Translations under genes and position numbers: made by a program
Assembly (NCBI GenBank): GCA_904063045.1
Contig: CAJFCJ010000007.1
Span: 2,239,404-2,303,403 of the forward strand
DNA: 64,000 bases
Source of the DNA: Dimorphilus gyrociliatus
Taxonomy: Eukaryota > Annelida > Polychaeta > Dinophilidae
Direction: 5' to 3'
Notes under the pieces: generated by a model
What the model saw: only the letters and a program-made list of their open reading frames with translations
Told to the model about the DNA's origin: nothing
Databases searched by the model: none
In this document: positions 46,701 to 60,262 of the stretch, piece by piece
Layout of the letters: each line of letters opens with the position of its first letter
Position numbering within the stretch: position 1 is the stretch's first letter

Positions 46701-49700
46701 GGTTGTCATGACGTCGATAAAGTCATAGCTATCTCTTATAAGAAGGCCACAATGTTGGATTTTTTCAATCCAGTCATTTAGTAAATGAACTCTAATACCT
46801 TGAGGAAGGTGAGATAAATAAGTTACGGTTGCTGCTGAAAGTAGTGCATCGCCAGAGGCGCACTTGACATTGCGGGAAGCATTTTTCAATTCTGTTTTCC
46901 ATCTTTGTTGTTGTTCGCTCATAGTCTCCATCAAAGCTTCAGCCCTATCAACTCTCCTCTCTAACGATTGTATTTGCTTCTCTAATTTCTTACTGGCTTC
47001 AACAGTTTGCTTATGCTTGGCAATACTTCTTTCCAAAACATTCTTTAATCGTTCCGCTAGAAGCTTCTTCTTTCCTAATTCCGCCTTTGCTTGTTCTATA
47101 TTGTCCTCCAATTTTTGAACGTCTGCTTTCAGATCTCTAACACCTTTTGTATGCACAGCATATCGATAAATTGCTCCCAACCAACTAGAGAATGCAGATG
47201 CAGCCAATGAAACAACTTCTACTGCTTCGGGATGAAGAGGTCTCAATTTCTTACCAAGCTCCTTTAAAATTTTCTCATCAACATTGTCTCTGTCAAAGAA
47301 TTCTAAATCTGTAAAGAAATTATCTCTCATTAATAGTTGACGAGCCGACATCCATGACTGCTCTTCTCCAAATAGGAGAGCTACCAGCTGTAACACTTGT
47401 TTAACCATATCTGGGGGTTCTCTATATTGCCGAACTTCGTAGAAGGAACTTGGATCAATCGATTTCACAGCTGCTACTGCCATATCAAAATCATTCTGAT
47501 TGTGATCTATCTCAAGCCAAGAACTTGGAACGTCAATACCAGTAGTGTAAACATAATCAGACGGTGCTCCTTGAATCCATTGGTCTGGTTTCCTCTTTTT
47601 TGTTTCACATTTCATCTTTTCTTTTAATTCCTCTAGAGGCCTTTGAAGTTGATGTAAATTCGATTCGTCTTCTTTAACACGATTCAAAGCTTGAACATAA
47701 TCATCTCTCTCTTTCCCAACTAGATCTTTTAATTGATCGATTTGATCTCTAAATGATTTCTTTTTATCTCGGCATTGATTGATATATGTTTGTAAATCGG
47801 CAATTGTATCGAATGCCTCCGAAACTTTACCTAGACCGTCTCTCCTTGCTATAAGATTAGCTTCGGCACTCTCTTGCAATTGAACAACTAATTTTTTATA
47901 TTCGTCTACAAACCAAAAGAATGTTTTAAGTGAGAAGGCGGATAGATAACGTGGCGGCGAAGGAAATTGTGCCCTATATAAATCGCCAGACGTCTGATGT
48001 ATATAAGCCATAACTTCACCAATAGTTTGATGATTCGACGACGGTATTAGCTTGGTGGCAATACACTGATAGGCTTCCGTTGTCCAAGGTTCATAATTAT
48101 CGATTATAGCGCCTTTGGAGAGAATTGGTGATAAATTTGCCATTAAATTTGAGAAGTCAGTCATATTGTGAAGATTTTCCGTATTTCTATCGATACAGAT
48201 GACAAAGTGTAAATTTGCTTGTAGATTCTTTACATATTTCAACAACGCTGCGTGAATTCTATCAATTTTTGCCACCTTAACTCCGGCAACATTCAGAGCT
48301 ATATCTGCTTTTTCAGCGTCCGTAAACATTTGAGGAGTGTAGCCAGTTTGGACAATACAAACAACGGTTTTTATATCTTCAACGTTCTTAACGACTACAA
48401 CTGTAGGTTTGCAGGATACACCTGCAGCATGGCAAGCATTTTTCAATGTTTGTTCGTCACTTCCCTCTATGAACAAACAATTGGACATGAGACAAGCCAG
48501 CTTAACGCATGTTGACCTTCCGAATTTCCGATAAGAGGAAAATAGCAAACTATGAGAGCCTTGTAGACTGAAGCATCTAGTTAACCTTATAACGTGTAGA
48601 GCAGCTTGTTCAAAGGGAATAAAGTTCATGTTTTCCAAACCTTCTACACTTCTATGTAGAGCTTCGACAAGTTCTCTTTTGCTTACCTCCATATATTCTG
48701 TAAAGTTGAATATTATAGATACTCGTGAAATTAATTCATCTATTATTAAAGCTTACGTCTATCGCCAATATCATTTGGTACTGCCAAATAAGGGCCAAAT
48801 ACAAAACGAGCAAATATTATCTCGGAGGATGAAAGCTTCTCTTCTAAAACATCTTTTACACTTAATAAAGGACCCGAAACTTCTGTTGATTCGGCAGAGA
48901 ATAAAACCCTAAAATTGGCACTGGTACGATGCGATCCTCTAGATGTCATTTTACTACTTCCTGTAAAGAGTATTGAAATGAGGTTAACCCGTTTAATTAC
49001 TTAATTAACTAATTATGATCATTTACTTCGAGACGTTTGATTTCCCCTACTTGGTGGTTGAGGAACGTCCGTTGTAGCGGAAGTTTGTCCTTTCGAGAAG
49101 AATTTCTTCTTTAACTTTTGCAATTGATCTAAGAAGATAAATTGTAAAAATGGTGTACAATGTACAGTATTAATAATTGAAATTAATTTAATAAAAGTCT
49201 ATTGACTAACCTATTCGCCTAATTTCTTCGTCCGTATTTTCAAATAAGGTTGTCGAGCTGCTACAACTCGTTGGTTGAGAGTATGTGGTCTCCTCAGAAT
49301 CGCTAGTTACCGAACTATCTTCGTTTCGGCTATATTCAATTGATGTGGCTTTCAGTTTTGATAGATTCCTGCTTGAGCTGTCCTGCTTCGATGTTGTCTT
49401 TGTTTGTTGTCTTACAGGAGGAGATAATGGATCAGGTTCATTTTCATTATCTTCGTCGTCGTTTTCCTCCTCTTCACTACTGGTATCCAAACCTTCGGGT
49501 ATTGCCGCCATAGGTTGTGAAAAGTCCTCAGTTTCCGCCGATGAACAGAAATATTTGGACAGAGATTGCTCTAAAATTTCATCAAACCAGTGTTTATCGC
49601 TTTTATCAACGAAACGATCCGAGAATATGCGATTGTTCTCATGAATCCATAACCTTACAATAGATCTGACACATGAACCTGTTGCAGCACTTCCTGAACC

Positions 49701-52700
49701 AATTGAAAGTTTTGGCATTCTAGGCCTTGGTGTGAATAGAGTCATACCGCCGATAACGTCGTATAAGTTTTGGCTTGTGAATATATAATGAGGTGTTAGC
49801 GGCGTTGGACGGAAACGACGCCGAACTTCTTCGTAAACTTCAACGCTTGCTTGAACAACTGCCCTGGCTAATTTTGATACGTTAGGAATGGAATATGTCG
49901 GAAACTCCTCCATCCAAGAAAGTACCCGACGTCCAAAGATGAAAGTTAAATCTTCTTTTGTTGGTTGACCCAAATTAATAACGTTTATATGTCTTAAAAA
50001 TCGAGAATTCATGAAGGTTGTTTTTCCATAACCTGCTACTCCAGACACCGAAGTTGATAATATAAAGTACGCTATGTGAAAATCGAGATGGCGCCTCTTG
50101 TCAACGCTATATACCCGTTGTTCACATACTGCTTGCCTTAGCATTTCTGAAACGGATTCGGTAGCTAAATGTAAATCATCAATGAAAAAGTTTATATTCT
50201 CAGCAGGCGATTGATGTAACTTGGTCTTTCTAGCGGCTACTTGCTTGGAATACAGTTCATTTACGTGGGCCGCAAGTTGGTTTTGAAAAGATTTTGACTC
50301 ATAAAGAGGGTTCATAGCAAATGGAGTAAGATGAAGCTTTGGCGCGAGAATCTTATTGACAAATGTTGACTTTCCACAACCATTTTCGCCAGTTATTAAT
50401 ATAGTTTTGTGTGCTTGAAGATAAATCTCGGCTAAATAAGAACATTTCTCCACTGTTGATGTAAATACGTAATTTCCCGTTTTATCAGCGGTAGTTGATT
50501 TCCATTTTATCCATTCACCATTTCCACTTGTGTTTATACAATAGTCAAAGACCGATCCTTCTTCAGGTATATTAATTGATACAGGAGCGAGGGTAAGCAT
50601 CTTTCTAAAGGCATTATTAAAAGATGTCCAATAATTAGCGCATAAATTTCCTCCTATAGACCATATAAAAGCGAATGCTATAAGGTTTCTGAGTAAAAGT
50701 AAATAATTCTGTATTAGATCTTCAGGCTTCCTCTTCATGCTATCCTCCTCCGAAACCTTTTCCCAATGTTTTCGGGAAAGGAATTTATCGAAAATAGCTC
50801 CCAATAAAGAAGTAAAAGAAGCTATTTCAAATATTCCAAGACTTGAAGTATTCTTCCTCCTAAATTCAGGCGAAGAGTACTCAAATAAGCAATGCGTCCA
50901 GGAATTGCTTGACTCATTTTGTAATAGATTATTAAATAAGAACGATATAAAAGTCTGCATTAACTGCTCACTAGCAGAATTTAATACCCATTTTTGTCTT
51001 GCATCACCCAGCCATCGATCCAGCAGATCGCGCCAAAATACACTTTCTCCGTCCGAGCAATGAACAACGTAGCATCTTCCAAATAAAGTTGGAGATGCAT
51101 TATCAGTATTCGTTGTTTCGGATAATAGGCGAATACCGTCTAAAAGACACTTATTATAAGATAACGATACGATTACATGTTATTAACTAACCGTTAAGGA
51201 AAATAGTTGAAGAATCGGGTAATCTTAGGCATCTCGTTTGATCGAATACGCATGAGGTTGATTCAAGCCAATGGGCATTTAAATCACCATCAAAAATAAT
51301 CCATTTTTGTAGAAGGTTGCTTGTTGCTGAGTTATTTCCATCATCTCCGGGTAATTTCCTTAAAGACGACTTTTTGGAAACTTCCAATTGTTCATTTGCT
51401 GCTGTGAAGATTGTATGTAATATTCCTCTTTGGAATGTACGACCTTTATAATATCCGACTAAATCTTCACTTGAATAGGCGTTTGGTAAAATAACTTCTA
51501 GATCAACTTGAACACCTTCAACGCATTTTGTACTACTGTGGGCGCTAACTTCCATTGCAGCTTGAACATCCGCAGTTGCTCCAGCTTTTGCGCCAATTTT
51601 TTGCCATTTTTTAGCTTGCTGTTCAATTTTCTCATCGGTTGGTAAGGATTTTAATACCTTTAATTTGTTTGCCATGTGAACACTTAAACCCCTTTGAGGT
51701 TCCATTGAAATTTCTTTTTTCTCTACAATTTCACCTCCCTTTGCCAAAGTTGTTAAGGAATCGGCTAATAAAGTATACATAGTGGTCTTCCCGCTACCTC
51801 CTATTCCGCTTATTAGTATTGGTTGTTTAGTTTGAATAGCAGTGTACAATTGCATAATTTTATCTATCATTTGCTTCCTAACTGTCATTTTTCTCAATCT
51901 GAGCTGTTCTTCAAGTATATTAGTGAATTTCATATCAAATTCAGCCGATCTAGGTCTAGAGTTATGAGGGAAAGAATCTCTTATTAACTCATTTAATCTC
52001 TGAGAATCATCTATGTTCAATTTTGAGGAGAGAACATTTCGAATAGCTTTAACGAGAGACGCTTCTTCATCTCTCTCATAGTCTATTGATCCATCACTTT
52101 TCGAAGCCTGCAATTGTAGGGTATACTGATAATAAGAGCTGGCTATTTGTAATATACTCTTTATGATTGTAAATCCAGTGTAGACGTCCTTTAATTGTTC
52201 CTTTACTAGTTCAAGGAGAATTGAGAATCTTTTAGCTAAATTTGAAGCACTTGGAAATCCACTGGAAAATAGGTATCGTTCAATAATAATTCTCAAATCC
52301 ATAACTTTAAGAGAAACCGGCCTTAAATAGCTCAATAAATTACTTGGTAATTGAACTTTTCTATTTGAATCCAATGATGTGAATATTGTTACAGTTGAGT
52401 TGGTTCTAACTAACTTTCCATTAATAATCACATGACCGCAAAAATGTGGTTTATACGTCCAATTATATATAAAGGATTCTTGTTGGGCAATTGCAGTTTC
52501 ATAAATTGATTCATATTCGAAGGGCATCTTTTTGTTATTAATTCCAAATGCTAGATAATCTCTTACTCCTATTTCCTTATAAACAGAATGTCGTCTAGAT
52601 TCCTTCTCTTTAATCCAAGTATTTTCAAAGTACGTATGTAAGCCATCTTCGTTAAATCCGTGCGGTACTGTTAATTGGCGTTCAACAGGAATTGGATTTG

Positions 52701-55700
52701 ACGGTAAAGAATGAAGAGTATTCAAAGAATTTCGACGAATTACCAAAGATTCGCTATTATTTGGTAAGAGCTTGTCATTCTGAACAAAAGTCATGTCGTG
52801 CCTAGCTCGACCTCTTCTCAAATATTCACTTTCGTCTTGAGAATTAAGCAAGGTCATAGTAGTCGAAATCGTTTGGAAATAATCTCCTAGCAACGATAAG
52901 TTATTGATAGAAAGAGATTCCATATCGTCGAAGAAGACGCCAGATCCGGAGCTCAATGCTCCTATAACTGATCTTGTTAGCGTATCTACGGTTGTAAGTT
53001 TACTGCATTGAACAGTAAAAGCTGGACGACCAATTATAGAAAGGAATTCTTTTACAGTTGAGGAACTACCAAATCCCTTTCCACTGCAGACTGAAGGAAA
53101 TCTAAAATCTTTAATAGCTTTTGAAAGGCCGATAAAGCATCTTTCAGTGAGAGGTGTTATGATAAGACGTTGAGTGGGGGGTAAATATTCGTATTCATAA
53201 CGGAAAGTTTGATCCAATTGATGAACTTCAATTTCTCTTAATTTTTGACGATTTATAATAGATTTTCCACAATTAGTTGGGCTTAGATTGGTTTCAGTAT
53301 GAGCCTCGTATCTTATTGAAGCCCACCAAGCAAAATCGTTGGGTTCCACACTTGGTTTCGCCAGTATATTTTCAATAATATCCCTATGATAAAGAGCTTG
53401 AGATATTAGACAGTACAAGACTGTGTGTAATCTCTTCTCGTTTTCATTTTGCAGCTCTTTCTGCATATTTTCCCTGACAACTGTTACGTATTGTTCGATA
53501 CAATGACGTTTTTTACCTCTTAAATCTCTTAATTCGTTTTCTAGACCATCTTTTAAAGCGTTATCAACAGATTCGGACCAGATTATAGCTTCCGATAAGA
53601 GAACGCATTGCAGAGGAAATCGCAAGAGCCAATGTTCAAAAGTACTTTTTATATTAACCACAATTTTTTCAACATCGTCCTTGGATGCTTTCGCCTTTTC
53701 AAGCTGTTCTAATATGGTATAAGGTTCCTCATCTTTGTCCATTCTTGTTTCCATGCAACCCTCCAGAAGACTGTGAATAGTATTCTTGGAAACTCTTTCT
53801 AATTTCGATAACCACTCCGAAATATTTTCGGCTGGCTGTATTCGCTCTAAAAGGTCAACTTCTTCTTGATGGGTCGACACCATTCCAGAGACTTCTAATA
53901 AGCGAGCGTTCAATTCCATATCTAAAGTTTGATTAATTGATGGTAAATTTTTTGGCAGAGAAAATCTAAGATTACGAATTCCAGCGAATAATTTCCTAAC
54001 AAGAGGCATTAGCGATCTAGGATCGTCGCTGAGAGAAATGATCGACGTCAATTCATCATCGGATACCATATATAATCTTGGAAACTCCCTTCTTGTACTA
54101 TCCAATAGGCTATTTAAACTAGCTATTATATTTTCTTGACGAGTTATAATCGATCTTAAATGATGGGCTAATTGTTCCCCTTGCAAAACTCTATGACCTT
54201 TGACTCCTTTTGGTCTTGGCGCTACATTTATTACCAGAGGATCGATTTGTATACTTCTGATAACTTCCATGCATAAAGAATGATTGTATTCAAATAGTAT
54301 TGCTTGACTGTAAAACTTGCGGTAAAGTAAAGGCTCGTCAAAGATTTTTAACAAATAAAGCCACTGAAAAGGTTATTAAGAAGGTATTTTAGTATTAAGA
54401 CAAAGGGAATAAAGAGAAAGATAACTTACCTTATCCTGAACTTTTTGCCAAAGTTCAAGAATTTCATCAACATATAACAGGTCGTTGTAAAAATCTCTAG
54501 CATTTTTCTCATTATCGCATAAATTTCCAGATTCCAGCATACATTGCAGTTGCAATCTTCCATCTTCCAACAGGAAACGAAGATCTTCTAAAGAGCTAAG
54601 CATAAACAATTCTTCATAGTTTATTTTAAGTTTCCTTTTACTTAAAGTTGTCGAAGATTGTACAGCTTCTCTATACTGTTCTAAACTACTCTTTTTTTGT
54701 TTAACAGATGGCGTTCTAGCTCTTAAACTTTCACTTTTAGGTATAGGCCTAGCCAAGAGAAATTTACGATCAACCCATACTTCGAGAACTTTTTCAAGTC
54801 TATTTTCCACGTCAAACTCCTTAAGGGCCTTTTCGTAAATATCATCAATTTGTTTCTCATACTTCTTCAAATCGAAAGAATATAACTCTTCAACTGTATA
54901 TTTATAATCCGATTTGTATATTTGTCCCATTGAAACTAAGATGGCTCTCCAGTGTCGGGCTTTTAAAGCCGAATTCTCCAGTTTATATAAAATTGGTACA
55001 ACTGAATGAAAATCTGCTAAAATGTCGTATAGATGACGAACAACTTTATCTCCCGGGGAAACGGCTTGTCTAAGTTGACCAGTTGCAGCTAAACATTCTG
55101 TAAGTTTGTCAAGAGCCTTTCGAGCGTTGAATTTATTCAATGTCATTCTCTTCCATTCATTAATACTGTTTGAAGCGACTTGAACGTATTTCCATAATTC
55201 TAATCGAACATCCATTCTAGATCCCATTTCAACTAGAAAAGATAAGTCATATCCTTCGCCAACAATTGCTTCCTTCCATTTACTAGCTTCAGCCATCTTC
55301 TTTTCAATCTCAACGAATTTTTCTCTCAACTATAACAACGATTCATCTTATGTTTTTAAACCTTTCAACATCCAATGTATTTATACTTACGTTTCGCAAT
55401 TCAATAATCATATCAGTAGGATCTTGAGTATGATCCAAATACTTTCCCGAAGTAGCCGTTTCGTATAATTCCCTAATAGTTTCTTCCAATTTCTAAAAGT
55501 TGAAAAAGAAAAAACAAATGATTTTTCAACAATCCGAAAAAATGTTATCTATTTGTTTGTCATATAATAAAAAAGGTTGACATTAAAAATGCTGTCAAAA
55601 CAACTGGTAAACAAAAACACAAAATATATCTTCTTTGTCTTCTTCTTCTTCTTAGTTAGATTCTAAAAGGCGACGCTTTATTAACATTTGTGTAAAAAAA

Positions 55701-58700
55701 AAACAATAAACCGGACAGGTGAAGGGATTTAAAGAAAAAACAACAAAATATTTAAACATGTGCATTATATAGCTTTTCTATTATAATTGTATAAAAAAAA
55801 ACTGTCACAACAACCAATAAATAAGCACAACATTTGTGGGGGATTTTTTTTATCATTTTTACCATAAATTCACTTGGTTTTTGAGACGCTTCGTGTATTG
55901 CTTGTTTGGTTTTTGCTTTTTTCAACCGATTCTAGTAATAATATAATATTTTTTTTATATATGCTATTTATAGAAAGTTGTTTGCCATTGATGCGATATT
56001 ATATATGCAAAATTATTCAAAAATCTTATATAAATAGAGTAAACTGTAAGTAAAACGTTACTTACGGCGTATGTATCCTCCAAATTACTACTGATAATTG
56101 GTGTATGGGTGTTGACAAACTCAACGGCTTCCTGTTAAAAAGAATTATAAAGATACGTGGATTTTTGAGAGAAAGGAATATTTTAAACCTGTAAAGCAAC
56201 AACAAATGTTTGCCAAGTATCGTAAAGTTTCTCTTCGCTATTATCAACTTTTTCAGAAATTCCAGCTTGTCTTACAACTTCGTAAAGAGATTTTATATAA
56301 TCGACTTTAATATTAAAATTTCCAACGTTAGCTTTACATTCATTTACAGTTCTAGCAAAAGCAGCAAAACCTGCAACGTCTGTACATTTATCCTCCATTT
56401 TCTAAATATTATAAAACATGCTATTCAGTTATGAATTAAAGCAATCTTTAATATTAGTACTAACAGTACACGCTTCCTTTAGGATATTTGTCAATGATTT
56501 AGCCATACTATTTGCCTCACTACCAACGTAATTGCATAAATCTTTATAAGCTCCATTTAACCTTGGAATAAGATATGTGTGCACTCCTGTACAATCAACG
56601 CAAAAGAGACCATTTTCGCATATAACTAACTTGTCAAATGCTTTAACTTTTTCAATATATTGCTTAATTTCGCTCAGTTTTTGCTACAAAATTCATAATA
56701 TATACTATATATTGATATTAGAAAATTCTCTCCTTACTTCAATTGTAAAAGCAGCTTTATCTTTCCACTGATTGACATGATTACTCTTCCATTTACTCGC
56801 GAAAGCGTATATTTCATTTAACCAGGCGTTACTATTACAAAAATCTTCAATATCCTTTAACGATTCATCAACTAAACTTTCTTCGAGTTGTAATGATTCC
56901 TGATAGAAGTCACTAGTTGTTTTAAAAAGAAATTAAATAATTAGACGCCTTTTTCTTTTTTTATTTTGCTTGTACGAAACTAACTCATTGTCTAATTTAT
57001 GTTGTAGATTTCCCCTGCTTAAAGGTGAATATTGTCCTATGAATCCAACACCGGTTATCATTAAATCTTTCTCGGCTTCTGGAGGTTTGACTAGAGGAGG
57101 AGTTTTCTGACCCATATCATCGTTTTCCTTAGTAGGCAATTCTAAAAGAATAAAACAATTGAATAAGCATTGGCACACTGTGGAGAGGGTATAGCTAACC
57201 TTCAATTTTTATGTTGGGAGGTGACATAATTCGGCGTTTATCAGCAGCTTTTTTATCTCTTTTAGAAGGTCGACGAGTGAAAGACATCTCCGCTAACATA
57301 ACATCCTCATTTCCAACAGTCTCTGGTACATTTACCTTAATAGCTCCATCAATATTTTCAGCAGCTTTCGATAATAAATCAGCAACGTTTGTCACAGTTT
57401 TTCTTAAGCTTGACTTTAGACGATCGTAATTTGGCGAAATAGTTAATTGGTCGGATTCGAATACGAGAAAACATTTCATAAAAGCGTCTCTATCATCATT
57501 TGTACCGCAATTAAGATTATCTTTAACGAATGATACAACACTTTCGCGTGCAATTTGAACAAGATGAGCGAGTAGCAGTTGATCAATGAGCTTCGCTAAG
57601 TTACCCAATCGCCTAAAATGATCAAAACGAAAGGGATGAATTTATATAAACTCGAAAAAAGAAATTTACCTAGCTTCGTCCTTAGCTACTCTTAGATTAT
57701 CCATTCTTTGCAAATGTTTCTTCTTTTGCAGATGTATTGAGTCTTTAGAACTAGAAAATAAAGGCGAAATGATATACCTGCACGTTGGATTGTACAAGGA
57801 AAATAATTAACTTACAAAACTGGCTGATAGCTCATCTGTTCCATGCAATGTCTTAATCTCTTGAAACATTCTTCAGTTGTAACGTCTAGTACTATTTGAT
57901 TGTATTTAACAAACTTTTCCAAAACTTCCCTAGCCTCGATGGCCTTTGCTTCAACATCATCCTCAAATTCGGATAGAAGATACGATTTTCTGTTTATTAA
58001 TTTATTGAATTTTTATATTAAAACAGGGAAGAACGAGGAAGAGAGGTTTTTGAATTAACCTTATATCGTCTGGTAAAAACTGTAATCGTAGGCATTCATT
58101 ACACAATCTATAAACATGTAGTAGTGCAGAACCATAGCTATTTACGGATTGCAAATGAGTAGTTAAAACATTTTTTCTAATACGACAAAATTTCTTTTTA
58201 CTGGAATTATGCAGCCAACTGCAAAAGGAGAAAAGAATAAAATACTCAACAACAAATACTACAATACTATTGTTGTTGAATGACGAACCGTTGAAACATC
58301 TTTTTAACAAGGAAATTCTTAAAGAAAGCAATTTTTGAACATGCTTCCCACAATACTGCGTATTTATACCATTCTTCTAATAATAAAGTTTCGGACGGTT
58401 GATTTGCCACAACATGTAAAACGCCAAATACGGAAAATACAAAATGCTCACGGTTCACCTTATCTTTTGGCACACTTATTAAATCATAAGGTCTATAATG
58501 CTTATCGGATGCTTTTAGATTCAAGTAGACACATCTATTAAGAAAAATAAAACAATTCTCATCACATTTCTATATAACATTTTATTTGATTAAGATTTTA
58601 GACTAACCGTATTTTTCCTAGATTTTTCATCTTTGTTAGATATTCAACAGCTTCTCGTCCACTTAAATTCTCAGGAACTGTTCCTACCTCAACATCAGGT

Positions 58701-59832
58701 ACAATCTTTTTAGCGTTTGCTAAAATTCTCGGCGTAGGTACGCATATTCTCTCTTCATCCGAATCTGATTCCTCTTCCTTTATTTCATCTTCATCGTTAA
58801 TAGATTCGGCACCATGGGCCATAGCAAGAAAATTATTAGTCGAATTCCAAATAGCTTCATCTAATTATCATCAAAAGATAGATAAGTCTTTATAATTTAT
58901 ATAATAAACAATAATAATAATAGTCTTACTGGAAGCCATTTGCAAAATTACATTTGAGAAACTCTCTTTTAAATCCTTGAATGTTAAAGGTTTCATACTT
59001 TTTACATATTTATCTTTTTTCTGTTAAAGAGAAAGATTAAATGATAAAATGATATTGTATTAGACAAACTCTTACTGGAATTCCACGAAATGGATCTTTA
59101 AATTTCTTTTTCGGTGACCAATTTTGAAAATTGGTTATAGGCTCTTCACTAGATTGTGCCAACTGTGATCTAGGAGGTCCTGGTTCGTTATAAGAGTTTT
59201 TAGGTTGAGAATCGTATCGTTCAATAGCAAGATAATCTTCGTAAAAGACCATTTTTAATGCTTCGGTTATATGTAAATCAAAGAATTTTTCTTGATATTG
59301 TTTAATATGCTGTCTTACTCTTTCAAGATAATGAATAAGCTATATATGAATATTTATAATATTAGTACCTTAACTTTGTGTCCAATTATTAATGACTTAC
59401 TGAATGTCTTCTTATTAAATATTCTTTAAAAGGTTTGCATAATGGAAGAATATCTCGAATAAACTCCCAATGTTCTCGCCTATAGGTTTAGATATACACT
59501 TAATGAAAATAATTAAATTCACTGTTGATTAATCCTTACGTATTCTTTTTCATTGCATCAATGAAAAGAGCAATTAAACTATCGGCTAATTCTTGAACAT
59601 CTTCTTCTTTTGGTTCCTTTATTTCTGTTGAGAATCTTGCTTTATCGTTAGCATCCAAAATATTTTGTAATCTATTTCGAGCTTCATAAGCCCAATTGTT
59701 TATTTGTTCTTCACGGGTTGAAATTGATTTAGAGGCATCGGGAGCGACTAAACACTTTCCTGCAGGTAAAACTGGTAATTTTCTTGGCGATTCGAGATGT
59801 AATCTCATTCCAGTATCCACACGATAAGCCAT
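43749..59832 (-). CDS. DNHD1: Divergent dynein heavy chain, DNHD1-like
   Basis: A single large gene of more than 25 exons from ATG 59832 (MAYRVDTGMRLHLESP) to stop 43749, about 4000 residues. Large exons are 54363-51192, about 51149-49209, 48697-45393 and 45323-43749. The tail contains the PYDLISVPKDKVNREHFVFSVFGVLHV segment of dynein heavy chains. In the motor, the AAA1 P-loop is lost (CSGKGFGSSSTVKE near 53060-53095), AAA2 is intact (SGIGGSGKTTM near 51782-51812), AAA3 is intact (TGENGCGKSTF near 50365-50395) and AAA4 is lost (SSYRKFGRSTC). A coiled-coil stalk and microtubule-binding region (about 46890-47340) and AAA5/6 plus C-terminal domain follow. Loss of the main ATP site separates it from motor-active axonemal dyneins; DNHD1, a sperm-flagellum protein, is the best match from memory. 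One intron at about 55495-56065 is unusually long. Confidence 0.8.
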
Positions 59833-60262
59833 ATCGCTTAAAGTTGGCAAACAAAACACAAATCACCAATAAAATAAATAATGCTCAAGTATTTATTAAA
59901 GCTTTAAGTGACCATCCATTTGTTCATTTAATAGTTCAACATCACGCGAACGTCTTTAATTTCGTGAATAATTGATCAATAAGCTAACATTTAATCAACG
60001 GCGTCTTCTTGTTGCCAAGCCGACCCCGAGCAGACGACAACTAAAAGATTTATCGATAGGTGTCATTACCGGTATTTCGCGGTTTTTGTAAATAAACAAA
60101 TAATAATTGTATTTTATTTAATCATCTAATGTATCAATGCTTTATTTACAATAACAGCCTAATAAAAAAATTCTTTACTTAAAATTATATACATTTCGAC
60201 TATATAAAAAAAATGTAAAATGTGGAATATTGTATAAAAACATTATTTAACGATGAAATCAG
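59833..60262. other. Spacer, dynein promoter and 3' flank of claudin-like gene
   Basis: A less AT-rich patch at about 59995-60040 may be the dynein transcription start area; the rest is AT-rich. No gene seen. Confidence 0.5.
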
